This document shows positions 1 to 11,400 of a stretch of DNA of 32,750 nucleotides, piece after piece (within the stretch, counting starts at the first letter, position 1; each line of letters starts with the position of its first letter). The DNA is from Lobulomyces angularis (Eukaryota; Chytridiomycota; Chytridiomycetes; Lobulomycetales; Lobulomycetaceae), in the NCBI GenBank assembly GCA_027604685.1, contig JADHYX010000137.1:18849-51598 (forward strand), given 5' to 3'. A program made the position numbers and the translations under genes. The notes beneath the pieces were generated by a model. That model was given only the letters and a program-made list of their open reading frames with translations, did no database searches and was not told where the DNA came from.

Positions 1-100
1 AAAAAAAAAAAAAAAAAAATTATAAATAATATTAATATATATCTTTGTTTTTTTGCTTTAATTTTAATTTCTTTTTTTATTTAATTTTAAAAATTTTTTT

Positions 101-250
101 TTAAAATTTTACAACAGATAATCCATATTGAGAAATGTTATCCAACAGTTGAAATTCATCAATTAATTTTGTTCTAAAAACTTCAGATCTTGTTGATAAG
201 TCATGAAATGCATCGTTGATATTTTTTTTTTTTTGGTTATAAGTATCCAT
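101..250 (-). CDS. Short hypothetical ORF or 5' exon, possibly cut by the window edge
   Basis: A minus-strand reading frame starts at ATG 250 and reaches TAA at 101, giving 49 codons with a lysine run near residue 7 and a helical, charged middle. A GT just before the stop (inside the SVV codons) could be a splice donor, so this may be only the first exon of a gene running off the left edge. I do not recognise the protein. The frame crosses a 13-T homopolymer, so an indel there would change it. Low confidence. Confidence 0.3.
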   Translation of the reverse strand: MDTYNQKKKNINDAFHDLSTRSEVFRTKLIDEFQLLDNISQYGLSVVKF

Positions 251-826
251 TTTATTTGATATTTTTAGATTTTAGAATTGTTTTTTTCAAATCCCGACTT
301 CATTAAAAAAAAAAAAATAGATAAAGCTAGTTCAAATCCCAAAAAAAGGATCCTTCTAGATAGCAGTTTTATAAACTTTACAGCATTGAATTTCATTTTA
401 CTCTTACTAACTCAAATAGATGTTGATGTGAATCTAACTCTGTTCAAATCACCGTTGAAGTGAATTTTACTCTTACCAATTCAAATCCTTGTAAATGTTT
501 AAAAAAATTTAAAAACTAAAATTAGAAAGACTCTTTTAAATTTTTAACATTTTTTAGAACTTTGATTATGTTTTCAACATAATAAATTTTTTATTAAAAA
601 TAATAAAAAAAAAATTTTAAAGAAAAATAAAAAAAACTGGAGAGATAAAAAGCAAATTTTAAATGTTTATAGAGAAAAAAAAGTTTAATTAAAAAAAAGT
701 TATACAATTTAAATTCTCCTTCTAAAAAAAAAAAACCTATACATATTTAAAGCATCAGAGTAGGTAAAAAACCAAAAAAAAAAAAAATAAATAAATGAAA
801 ACAAACAAAAAAAAAAAAAGAAATGT
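251..826. other. Intergenic, AT-rich, with a short imperfect direct repeat
   Basis: No convincing gene. It holds long A tracts and an imperfect direct repeat: a segment near 388-417 containing TTTTACTCTTACTAA recurs near 461-488 as TTTTACTCTTACCAA. The right half is the 3' flank of the seven-TM gene that ends at 827. Confidence 0.5.
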
Positions 827-1894
827 TTAATATTTTTCAAAAAATTGAACACTCTGTGATTCAGTAGAGTTGACGGCAGTATCAACACTTCTGGTTTGAA
901 TATCCTCTCCAGGTTCAATGCTGTCCAAGTTTTTGGGTTTAGAAATATTTTTTTTGAAAGTTCGCAACAATAAAATGGACATAGTAAAATGAAGAGATAA
1001 AAGAGAAGTTGCTAAACTATTCCATTCTAACTCATTTGTTAATAGGTAAATTAACAGCGTTGAAAAATCTAGACAAGTACTATTTTTATGTTAAATTTAA
1101 GTAAAAAAGATTAAAAAAAAAATCTTACGTTAATAAAAACAAGGAAAGCATCTTCACTTTGATATACTTTGCACACAACTTATTATAGACGTTTTTCAGC
1201 ATCAAATTTACTAAATAAATATTAAAAAACAGCTCAAATCCAGAAAAAAATAAAAAAATAAGGATAGTAATGTATCTATTAACAAAATTGTAATAGTCGA
1301 TGTTGTAGTCAATCGGAAAAAATAATGTAATCCTCCAAAGAGTAATCAAAACTGAAAAAGTTTTTAAAAAGTTTAAAATCTTTTTTGAATTTTTTGTAAG
1401 CTTGATTTGAAAAAAAGTAGTCAACTTTTGAAATCTGAGTAGGATTGAGAAAAATAAAACTGGCAAGAGAGAAAAAATGGCGATACCAAAAGATATGTGA
1501 AGAGCTGTAGAAAATGTATCATAATATTGAGCTGTCAAGAGAAAAAAAAAATGCAAAATTAAAAATTCAAAAAAATTTATATAGTTAAAAAAAAAAATTT
1601 GTACCTTCTTCCAAAGTAAGGTCAGTTGAATCAGAGACTTGAAAATTTTTAAAGAGTTTAATTAAACTCAGCGTTTGAGAAATGAAGTTAATTACAGTCA
1701 ATAGCAGATAATACTTTTGAGTTTTACCAATCTTTAAAGTTATTTTTATTATAAAAAAATGAATAAAGTTACTAAAGAAAAAAAAAAATTTTAAAAACAA
1801 TATATTAAAAATATGGAGCATACACTAGAATTAAAATGGCATTAATAGCGATAGTAAATATCCTAAAGGGAGTTATATTGAATTGTTGCAGCAT
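827..1894 (-). CDS. Seven-transmembrane protein, paralogue A
   Basis: Four exons (1894-1824, 1771-1605, 1531-1129, 1079-827) join in frame through GT-AG introns to a 297-residue protein. By eye it has seven hydrophobic helices starting near the N-terminus, then a hydrophilic C-terminal tail of about 45 residues rich in S, T, E and D. I do not recognise a named family. The strongest support is a paralogue on the other strand at 6731-7748, which aligns over the whole length: QKYYLLLTVINF with RKLLFFSTFSNI, CLDFSTLLIYLL with LLDFVSIVIYIK. Identity is about a quarter to a third by eye. The topology resembles a receptor-like 7TM protein, but no GPCR signature is evident. The start is the first ATG before helix 1 and matches the start alignment of the paralogue. 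Confidence 0.75.
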
Positions 1895-2216
1895 CTTTCT
1901 TATATAGCATGTAGAATTTTTTGAGAATTGAATTTTCAAAAAGTTTGGAGTATTTTTTTTAAGTGTTTATTTAGGTTTTTATTTAAATGTAGAAATTATA
2001 GGGGTAAATCTTGAAGAAGAGAAGAGTTTCCAGAAATAAGAATTAAGGGGATAGAAGGTTTCAATAAAAATTTTATACTCAGAGTGTAGAAAAGAATTAT
2101 GAAATGACATTTGTAGCTGAATGAGACGGAGAGAATGATGATTAACGGCAGTAGGAGGTGAATGGAGATATTCTAGTGACAGGCAATAAATTTGATGAAG
2201 AATCAAAGATAAATTA

Positions 2217-2420
2217 GGATGATAGTTTGAGCAATTGAAAGATAGTGCAGCAAGTGAAAGACATCGCAGTAAGTAAATGATACTAAAACAAGTGCAAGAG
2301 TGCTAGTGTAATTAAGTTAATAATTAATAGTTGTAATATAAAGCTAGTGAATGATCATGCATTAAGTGCAAGTGAAAGATAATGTAAATAAAAGCTAATG
2401 AATGATAGCTATTGAGTTCC
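2217..2420. repeat. Degenerate short direct repeats
   Basis: Related short units recur: AAAGCTAGTGAATGATC against AAAGCTAATGAATGATAG, and GCAAGTGAAAGACAT against GCAAGTGAAAGATAAT. They look like a decayed tandem array with units of roughly 40-60 bases. Spacing and period are by eye only. Confidence 0.4.
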
Positions 2421-2795
2421 ACTGACTAAAAGTTTGCATAATTACCAAGATATTAGTTATACAATCATTATCATTTCAATATTATGTATGCCATTGTGAC
2501 CAGGCTAATATTGATAAATGGATTAATAGGTTACTTTTTGGAGCTTTTTACTAGTCTAATTTTCTCAAATTTTTCTCGGGAATCCTATTTAAATTTTAGT
2601 AAATTTGAACTATGGCCTATAATTTTAGAAACAATTTTTTCAGCTTGTTGTTGCTTGATGTTTGATGCTTAAAGGGGCTGAGGGTCGCACAGAAAAAAAT
2701 AAGAATGGATTTGATTAATAAAATGTAGTTGAAATTTTAATAAAATATTAACGTAGAATTTCTTATTAAGATTTAATTAATAACTTTCTTATTAA

Positions 2796-3038
2796 AATAT
2801 AATAAGTAACTTTTTAATCGTCAAAAATTCTCCTAAACAGCCAACTTCTGCTGCTTTCCCCATCACCAACTCTAGTCCAACTTTTTCTTATACTCTCCTT
2901 ATACTAAACCAAGAGAATGCCTATACTCTTACCAGCCAAACCATATCTTTTTTATGCATCAGCAACTTGACCCAAAATTTAAACTACTATGTGTTAGATA
3001 AACAAGTACTGGACAATCCTCACACTGTTTTCAACTGA
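2796..3038 (+). other. Orphan open frame without a start codon (possible exon or relic)
   Basis: A frame of 80 codons ends at TGA 3036-3038. The 65 codons after 2840 are less AT-rich than the surroundings and have a balanced composition (Thr, Ser, Asn, Leu, Tyr). An acceptor-like ...CCTAAACAG lies directly before 2841. No ATG, partner exon or family was recognised. It could be an exon of an unresolved gene, a relic, or chance. Confidence 0.22.
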
Positions 3039-3581
3039 GAACCTTCTTGTTTATTGCGTTTTTAGTTGTTAATTATCAGGTATGATCTCACTAATATATA
3101 TACTATTATGTAATAAGTATTCATATCTCTTATTCTTAACTAATAGTTTGTTCCTTGTTTTAAAAAAAATTTTCATTTTGAAAAAGTAAAAAGATTGAAT
3201 ACCGCAGAAAATAAAAATAAAAATTCTTTGCCAGTTGCATCAACCTCTCTATACTTGAGTTTAGCAAAAATTAAATGGCTATCGTTTAACAAATTTCTTT
3301 AACAAATGAAAACAATTATTTAATAACCATTTTTTCTACAACGTACTTTACAAACTCTAACCTAAGTATATTAATTGATTTAAAAAAAAAATAAAGCTTT
3401 ATGCAACCTGTCTAGCAACTGTGAATGCACCAATTTTTTAATTACTATTGTGGCATCTTAGCTGAAATAGAAATTATTGGAGTATTTTATCTTTAAAATT
3501 GATATAAATAAGTTCAATTTATGTTATACTCGCAATTAAAATAATTTTAAATTTAATAAAATCTCTAAATAACCTACTAAA

Positions 3582-4611
3582 ATGTCTTATCATCCTCCTT
3601 CCCACCAATATCAACAACAACTACCTCCACCACAAGTTAGTGCTCAAAATCATGGTTCTTTTGGCCCATTTTTCTATCAAACCATGTATAAGGATGCAAA
3701 TACCTTGCTAAAAATCAATTTTCCTCAAGGCGAGGTGATAACTGCTCGCGCTGGTGTAAGAATTTTAAATACGTTTTTTTATGTATTAAAAACCTTTTAA
3801 TTTTTTTTTATTTTTAAGGCAATGGTTGGGATGAGTCCAAATATAAAAATTGAAGGAAAGATGAAAGGACTTGCCAAGTTGTTTAGCTCTGGGAAGATGT
3901 TTGAACGTAAAATTAAAAAAAATAAAAAATTTTTTTCAAGTTGTTTTATTTTACAGAAAAACTGATTGCTGTAGGAGGAGGTCCAGCTGAAGTTTTACTT
4001 GCTCCAAGATTTTTAGGCGACATTTTACCAATCGTACTTGACGGTAGAACTCAATTCAATGCTTCAAAAGGACAATTTTTGGCTAAAACGCAGGGGGTCG
4101 AAAAGATTACCAAATCACAAAGTCTAGGGTCTGGTTTTTTTTCAGGAGAAGGTATAATTTTAGTTTAAAAAAATCATAATTTTTTTTAATTTTTATCAAA
4201 CTTTGCTAGGATTATTTATTGATGTTTTTGGAGGTCAAGGTTTGCTATTTCTACAAGTTTTAGGTGCAGTACATCCAATAGATCTTGCACCTGGTAGAAA
4301 ACCTTTTATTATTTTATAAAAAGCTTTCCTAAATGATCATTTTTTAGGGCAGGAATACGTTATTGACAACGGGCATTTAGTTGCATGGGAAACTAGTACA
4401 AGATATTGTACTGTGCAGGCAAGTGGATTTTTTGATTCAATGAAAAGTGGTGAGGGACTTGTTTGTAGATTCACTGGTAAATTTAATAAAAAGAAAACCT
4501 TATGTTAATTCGAAAAAAAATTAATATTTAGGTCCAGGTAGAGTTTATATTCAAACTCGAAATCCTGAGGAACTAAAGGCGTGGATAACTTCGGTTGTTC
4601 AAGCTCAATAA
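3582..4611 (+). CDS. AIM24: AIM24 family mitochondrial biogenesis protein
   Basis: Six exons (3582-3755, 3819-3906, 3957-4151, 4210-4293, 4348-4476, 4532-4611) join in frame to 249 residues. After a Pro/Gln-rich start of about 25 residues, the protein has the AIM24/DUF124 beta-rich fold: GEVITARAGAMVGMSP, KLIAVGGGPAEVLLAP, GEGLFIDVFGGQG, APGQEYVIDNGHLVAWE, GPGRVYIQTRNPEEL near the C-terminus. Yeast AIM24 is an inner-membrane protein needed for normal MICOS and cristae. Bacterial relatives are soluble and of unclear function. No obvious transit peptide is visible, so mitochondrial location is inferred from the family. A decayed inverted copy lies at 5137-5860. Two ORF fragments alone would miss exons 4-6. 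Confidence 0.9.
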
Positions 4612-5136
4612 TAAAAACATAAATTTTTTTTTTATTTATTTATTTAGTATTATTTTTTATTTTATTTTATTTTTTTTTTATAAATGAAAATTCTTCATTT
4701 AAATTAAGTAATTAATTTTTTTATATTAATTTTGTAGTTATTTATTATAAATTTTATTTTTTTGTAAATTAAAAAAAATAATAATAAAAATAAAATAAAA
4801 ACAAAAAAAAAACAAAGAAGAAAAAAAACTTTAAACTTACAGATTAAATATATTTAAGTTTGTTTTAAAAAAAAAGAAAAAGTTTTTATTTTTTAAACTG
4901 ACAATGCAAAGAATTTACTTCTGCTAGTAAAAAAATGTTGTAGTTATTGCTGTACAAATTCTGATAATATCTTTAAAATTTTGTTGTAATTCACCAAATT
5001 TTTATTTGGTCTTTTTTTTTGGAAAAATAAGTAATTAAAAATTAAATAAAAAAAAAAAAATGACAGTAAGTGTTTATTAAAGATTTTATAAACTACTAAA
5101 TAAATAAATTCTAAACTTTTTTTAATTTTTTTTAAC
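4612..5136. other. AT-rich spacer between AIM24 and its inverted copy
   Basis: No gene seen. It is the loop of the inverted duplication: homopolymer A/T runs and the AIM24 3' flank, without a recognisable RNA gene. Confidence 0.55.
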
Positions 5137-5860
5137 GAAGAGTCAATCCAAGACTTTAGTTCCTCAGGTTCGAGTTTGAATATATTCTACCAGGACCTAA
5201 ATATTAATTTTTTTTTCGAATTAAAAAAAGGTTTTCTTTTTATTAAATTTACCAGTGAATCTACAAACAAGTCCCTCTGTTTTAGCTAAAAATTTGGTAA
5301 AATGTTGCCTAAAAATCTTGAAGCAAGTAAAACTTCAGCTGGACCTCCTCCTACAGCAATCAGGTTTTCTGTAAAATAATATGTAAGTTGAAAAAGAGAG
5401 GTTGCATTGAAAGAAAGGAAAATATTTTAATTTATACGTTGAAACATGTTTCGGGAGGTAAACAATTTGGCAAGTCCTTTCATCTTTCCTTCAATTTTTA
5501 TATTTGGACTCATCCCAACCATTGCCTTTAAAATAAAAAAAAATTAAAAGGTCTTTAATACATAAAAAAACGTATTTAAAATTCTTACACCAGCGCCAGC
5601 CGTAATCACCTTTCCTTGAGGAAAATTGATTTTTAACAAGGTGTTTGCATCCTTATACATGGTTTGATAGAAAAATGGGCCAAAAGAACCATGATTTTGA
5701 GCACTAACTTGTGGTGGAGGTAGTTGTTGTTGATATTGGTGGGAATCATGTTGATAAGTTATTTCAATATGTTATTTAGAGATTTATTTAAAAATTTTTG
5801 AGATTATTACAATATATAGCAGAAATTTGCTCATTAATATCAAATTTTTTTTAATAACTT
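5137..5860 (-). pseudogene. Inverted, decayed duplicate of the AIM24 gene (introns retained)
   Basis: Read on the minus strand, this matches the AIM24 gene from its 5' flank (about 5850) to the last exon (about 5140). Intron 1 is almost base-for-base the same, so the copy arose at DNA level and not by retroposition. It is dead by several changes: the start ATG is ATA, and two internal deletions remove about 45 bases of exon 3 and then about 350 bases from exon 3 into exon 5. The join brings a frameshift and a TAG stop just before the DLVCRFTG segment, and the last exon is frameshifted. It lies tail-to-tail with the intact gene, about 525 bases away. A read-through transcript could fold into a long hairpin (inference). 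Confidence 0.92.
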
Positions 5861-5973
5861 AGTTTTCCATGTTGCGTTTTTTTGGTACATTTAAAAAGCA
5901 ACCATCAAATTAAGTTATTAAAAATTTTTTTTTTTTTTTTTGGTTTATCTGAAGTCAACATGTAAGTTCTTTA

Positions 5974-6440
5974 TTAAAAAGTATCTAAAACAGTACCATT
6001 AGCACTCCCAATTTTTCTTTCTTTAAGGACTAAAAAATTAAAAGAAAGTTATTAATTGAAAAGGGACTATTTAATTTTATTTAAAATTATCAGAGTTTTG
6101 TTGACAAATTCTTGATTTGCTTTGATTTTATTGGTATTTAGTGTACAGCTTCTTCTGTTGCTTTTCCTTAAAAAAAGGGGAAAACTGTAAATATTTGCTT
6201 ATGAAAAAAATAGGAAAATTAATATATGATAACGATAATCAAACTTCGGTAAGTCATGAGCTTCAGAAACTTGGATACAGTATAAACTTTGATTTCGAGA
6301 ACTGAAAGCCAAGTTTTGAAGAGCATCTTTGTATGGGGACTAACTTTGATATTCATCTGATACATGTTAACTTGAATTTGAATTTTTCCAACACACAAAT
6401 GCTGCTTTAAGCACATAAAAAAAGCTGCTGTAGTATACAT
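5974..6440 (-). other. Possible minus-strand gene fragments, unresolved
   Basis: Several minus-strand segments look exon-like: a frame reading DALQNLAFSSRNQSLYCIQV near 6310-6260, a segment with KANQEFVNKTL near 6120-6080, and a last piece ending SANGTVLDTF with TAA at 5974-5976, preceded by a T-rich AG acceptor. I could not join them in frame with good donors, and I do not recognise the product. It may be a small gene, a pseudogene or chance. Confidence 0.22.
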
Positions 6441-6730
6441 GAAAATTCTCTTGCATGAATTTTAACGTATTTTTATTTGTTTTGTTATGTCAAGACGCAG
6501 AAAGAGATGCATCAAGTCAAACAAATTGCAGTCAAATTGCGTTATCATCATTCAAATCCCCTTGCTTCCTTTTTTTTTCAATCCTAGACTATTTCCTAGT
6601 AAAGGTTTTTTTAACACCAGATTCAGCATTAGTGGAGGTCCCTAATTTGTTAAACTTTTTGAAGCCACGAAACTTTATTTTTTTAAACTTCAAACTACTG
6701 ATTGATACTCTAACTTTCAACGTAAATTTC

Positions 6731-7748
6731 ATGTACAACTACATAAAGATTCTCGATCTATCATTCAACCTAATCACCGTCATTCTTCCTACTCTCCAAA
6801 TTATCTTCATTTACAAAAAACAAAACTCAACCTTCTTTCACAGCTTACTTTCAATCCCTTCTTGGTCTTTTCAACGTAAACTATTGTTCTTTTCTACCTT
6901 TTCCAACATCGTAGCTCAAACTTTTAGCTTTATTCAACAATTTATGCTCTTTCGCATTGAGCAAAACAACTACTCTTTTTTCATAGAAAGTTCCAGCTAT
7001 CAACTTTTATCATCTTCCATCTCCATACTATTAACTCAATATGTAAACATGGTATATATTATATATATATTTTTTATATAAAAAACCTTCATTTTTTAAT
7101 TTTATCCAGATTTTCTTTTATTCTTCAATTCATTTTTTAATTTTCGCTGCACTTCAACGATACCAAAAAATTACCAATCCAGCTCACAATACCAAAACAA
7201 TTTTAATCAGTTTAAAAATTATTACTACGCTATTTACATTACTACAAATAGTATTAGTGCTAACTATTCCATTAGATAACGATTGGAAAATTGAATTTGA
7301 CATCTATGTTACAGTTGCTTATGGTAATGTTAAAAAACAAAGAAATATAAAAATAATAATTTTTTTTTCTTTTTATTTATGTTTATATTTATGTTCTCAT
7401 TTTTTAAATTAAAATTAAAATTTTTTTTTTAAATTATCAGGAATTTATACAACATTAGTAGACGTTTTATTTAATATTTTAATAATTTCCAAAACGTTTA
7501 ACATGCTAAAACTGGAAAAAGGATTTGTCACTAAAAGCAAGATTAAGAGCATAAAAAAGTTAATGATTACTCTTTTTTTAGCAACTTCACTTTTGGATTT
7601 TGTATCAATTGTAATTTATATCAAAAGCGAAAGTCTATATGTATCAAACATTAGTCAAAGTTTAGTAAGCTTACACATTTGGTTCTCAATAACTCTACTA
7701 AAATTGATACACGATATTATCAAACAAATTAACCATCAAAATTTGTAA
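6731..7748 (+). CDS. Seven-transmembrane protein, paralogue B
   Basis: Three exons (6731-7051, 7110-7323, 7441-7748) join in frame to 280 residues. An in-frame upstream ATG at 6455 would add 92 residues. I prefer 6731 because paralogue A (827-1894, minus strand) starts at the equivalent place, just before helix 1. Seven hydrophobic segments are visible; the tail after the last helix is short (about 10 residues), unlike the long tail of A. Intron positions differ from A, which argues that the two copies are old. No named family recognised; function unknown. The upstream 92-residue frame is itself hydrophobic and could be a real extension. Confidence 0.72.
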
Positions 7749-7925
7749 CTAAAATAAAAAAAATTGTTAACTTTTGCTAGTTTTATTTAACTTTGTTGTT
7801 ATTATTTTAATAATACTTATTTATTTATTCATTTTTTACCAACAAAAAAAAATATAAAATCCCAACATTGGTATTATAGAATAAAACTACAGTAACACAC
7901 TTTTTGTTACATGAGTTTCAAATTT

Positions 7926-8314
7926 TTATTTCGTCCATAACACCATTCGGCAAACTAAGCAGAAATCGCCAGTTACGGCAATGTCGTCTGATAACATGTT
8001 ATCCATGTCAGACCATATTTGATCATTGCTACTCAAAGATTGACTGCACTTCTCCGCCACATCTTTTAGTAAAGCTAATGTAGCGAGCTGCAATATCGTC
8101 ACTATCTCTCATCATGAAAGTGCTACAATGCTTGAAATGCACTCTAACCTATTACCACTTTTAATTTTGAATGCTTTCCACGACGTAAATCAGCTTCAAA
8201 TGCTAGGAAAACCTTAGAAAATTTATCAACGCCTGTTTATTTATAGAGGCCAGTAATAGTAGTTTCTATTCTGTGTTCAGCAATACTTTACAAGATTTGG
8301 ATTAAGTTAAGCAT
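7926..8314 (-). pseudogene. Unidentified gene remnant, less AT-rich than its surroundings
   Basis: On the minus strand a single frame from ATG 8314 reads MLNLIQIL, stop, SIAEHRIETTITGLYK, stop, TGVDKFSKVFLAFEADLRRG and on to 8156. There a GTAATA donor and a TTGCAG acceptor (intron 8155-8088) join it in phase to a last exon, 8087-7926, ending CRMVLWTK and TAA. The two in-frame TAA codons suggest a pseudogene; alternatively the part before 8232 is an intron with an AACAG acceptor and the first exon is unresolved. The block is clearly less AT-rich than its flanks. Product not recognised. Confidence 0.4.
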
Positions 8315-8438
8315 TTTTATTTCTGAAAAAAAAAAATTAAATTTGAGATCAAAATTTTTTTTTTTTTTTGCTCCATATAAAAAAAATTAATTTACTGCAA
8401 ACCTGCTTTTACAAAATAAAATAGCATTATTTTGAAAT

Positions 8439-11400
8439 ATGAAAAAAGATGACGAGCAGTACGGTGATGGAATTTTTTCAAGCTGTGATAAATCAGTAAC
8501 TTTACAAGAAGCGAAAGCTTTTAACGAAACCCCAATAAACCCAAGAAAATGCAGGTAAAAAAAAAAAAAAAAATTAAATGGAGGTCAATCTTTTTTTTTC
8601 CCTACAGTTTCTATTTTTCTGAATTTCTTTCTTTTTTTTCCGATACTTCTACTGATTTTTTTTTTTCAGATTAATTCTAGCTAAATTGCTGTATCTACTT
8701 TCGAAAAATGAATATTTTGCTACAAATGAAGCAACAAACTTATTTTTTAGTATCACCAAATTATTTCAATCACCTGATGTAAAAATAAAAAAAAAATACA
8801 TTAAAAAAAAAAATTAATTTTGGTTGTTAATAAAAAACAAATACATTAGATACCATTAAGGCAAATGGTTTATTTAGTTATTAAGGAATTAAGTAACATT
8901 GCTGAAGATGTGATAATGGTAACATCAAGTTTAACAAAGGACATGAATGCGAAAAGTGATGTTGTTTATAGAGCAAATGCAATTAGAGCCTTGTGTAAAA
9001 TTACTGATGTATATATAAAACTTTTTAAATTTTTTTTTTTACCAAGCCATTGTTTAAATAAAAAATTAAAAAAATTTTTTTTTTTTATTCTAGGGTACGA
9101 TGTTGCAAAGTATAGAAAGATTTTTAAAGCAGGCAATTGTAGATAAAAATCCCAGTGTTTCTTCTGCTGCTTTGGTATCAAGTTTGAACTTATTTTCACA
9201 AACTCCGCAAACCAAGGAAGTTGTTAAACGTTGGGTAAATGAAGTCCAAGAAGCTATCAACGCGAAAGGAGTTATTACTCAATACCATGCCTTAGGTTTA
9301 TTTTATTTTTTATTTTTAACAATAGAGCTGCTAACCATTGCGACTTTTAGGATTAATATATCAAATCAAACAACATGATCGAATGGCGGTGACTAAGTTG
9401 GTTCAAAATTATTCAAAAGGGAGTGGATTAAAATCCTCTTTTGCACACTGTATGCTAGTTAGGTATTTAGCCAAAATCATTTCCGATGATGAAAACGACA
9501 ACAGCGGGTATAATTCATTTTATTAGAATAATGTTAAAGTTAAAGAAAAAACAGTTCTAGAGCAATGTTTGATTTATTGGAGTCATGGCTAAGACATAAG
9601 AATGATATGGTTGTGTATGAAGCTGCAAGAGCAATTTGCACCTTACCGAATGTCAGTCAAAAAGAATTATTTCCTGCAGTCAGTGCCCTACAACTGATGT
9701 TGTTAAATACAAAACCGACTTTGCGTTTTGCTGCCATCCGAACGTTAAATAAATTAGCATTAAGCCATCCTGTTGCAGTTTGGCCATGTAACCTGGACAT
9801 GGAAAATTTGATCACAGATAGTAATCGTAGTATTGCAACTTTTGCTATTACCACTCTACTTAAGGTAAACTTTAATAACTCCTAATAGTTAAATAAATTT
9901 TTCTCTTTTTTTTAATTTTGTTAAAATCCAAAAATTTTTAGACAGGAACTGAAGCCTCCGTTGATAGATTAATGAAACAAATAACCGGATTCATGAGTGA
10001 AATTAGTGATGAATTTAAAGTAATTGTCATTGATGCAATTAGATCACTTTGCCTTAAATTTCCTTCCAAACAAAGTTTAATGTTAAATTTCTTAAGTAAT
10101 GTATTGAGAGACGAAGGTGGTTATGAGTATAAACGTGCCATCGTGGAAGCTATTTTTGATATTATCTACCATGTCCCAGATAGCAAAGAATATGGTATAT
10201 ATTAATATTCCAACAAATTTTAAAAACATTTAAAATATTAGCACTTGGCCACCTTTGTGAATTTATTGAAGATTGTGAATTTCCTAAATTAGCAGTTCGT
10301 ATTTTACATTTAATTGGAACTGAAGGACCAAAGACAGCTCAACCTGGAAAATACATTCGATACATTTATAACAGAGTTATTCTGGAAAATGCTACTATCC
10401 GAGCTGCCGCTGTATCAAGTTTAGCTAAATTTGCATTTAAATGTGAAAATTTAAAACCTAGAATTAAAGTTTTATTACAAAGGTAATAATTATACAATTA
10501 AGTTTTTTTTTTTTTTTTTTTTTTCCCCCCCTTTCCATTTATTGATATTTAATTTTTAAAGGTGTTTGGATGACAGCGACGATGAAGTTAGGGATAGAGC
10601 TGCAATGTATTTAAAAGTATTAGAAAATAATGAAATGAGTATTAAATATGTGGGGGATGGTAATAGATATAAAATTTTAATTTTTTTTTTTATTCTAATC
10701 GAAATTAATGTAGACACTTCTTATTCATGGCCTGCTTTGGAAAGAAATATTTTAAATTACATAAATGATACTGAGGCTCACCTAGAGCCTTTTGACATCA
10801 CCTCTACTCCTATAGTGACTAAAGCTCAAGAAGAAGGAGAGAGATTGAGTAAGAATACTATATTTTTTTCTTTTGAGAAGATTATTAAAATCAAATTTTT
10901 TTTTTTTTGTTCAGGAATTAAAGCAAATGCTCAAGAAGCAATTGCCCAAGGTCCGGGAAAAAGCAAAATAACTCCTACAAGTTCCGCACCAGCAGGCTCA
11001 GCACCGGCAGTGGAAAATGTTGATTTACAAACCAGGTACAGAATGGAAATGGAAAGTATTCCAGCATTAGCCGTATTAGGATCCCTATTTAAAAGCAGTA
11101 AGGTTGTTGAGTTAACCGAAAGTGAAACTGAATATGTAGTTGGTTGCATTAAACACGTTTATGATAAACATATTGTGTTTCAAGTATAATTTTTTTTTTA
11201 ATTTTGTTTTTTATAATGATGTAACCTTTTTTTTTTGGTTGGTAGTTTAATTGTAAAAATACTATTTCTGAATTTCAACTGGACAACGTTTTTGTTCAAA
11301 TGGCATTGCAGCCTGAAGAGGAGGAAGAGATTGGATTAAGATTTAAATTTCAGTTAAATATTCCCAAATTACAATTTGATAAAGTTGAATCTTTTTATTC

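Larger units (their letters stand above)
1895..3581. other. Intergenic region with degenerate repeats and one orphan ORF
   Basis: Space between the divergent seven-TM gene A and AIM24. It contains a degenerate short-repeat patch (2217-2420) and an open frame without ATG (2796-3038), listed separately. The rest is AT-rich with no gene I can support. The last 80 bases are the AIM24 5' flank and are partly matched in the inverted AIM24 copy (5760-5850). Confidence 0.5.

Noticed and set aside
320..350. GTTCAAATCCC resembling a tRNA T-loop
   Set aside because: No matching D or anticodon arms or acceptor stem nearby.
1979..2206. 75-codon minus-strand ORF upstream of seven-TM gene A
   Set aside because: No splice path to gene A in frame and no family recognised. 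It overlaps the degenerate repeat area, so probably chance.
2484..2672. 62-codon plus-strand hydrophobic ORF
   Set aside because: AT-driven Leu/Ile/Phe composition, no splice context, no homology to the seven-TM paralogues.
5137..5860. AIM24 duplicate as a processed retrocopy
   Set aside because: Introns and 5' flank are retained, so it is a DNA-level inverted duplication.
6455..6730. Upstream extension of seven-TM gene B to ATG 6455
   Set aside because: In frame and open, but paralogue A starts at the position matching ATG 6731; kept only as an alternative start.
9657..9854. 65-codon minus-strand ORF
   Set aside because: Shadow of coatomer gamma exon 6.
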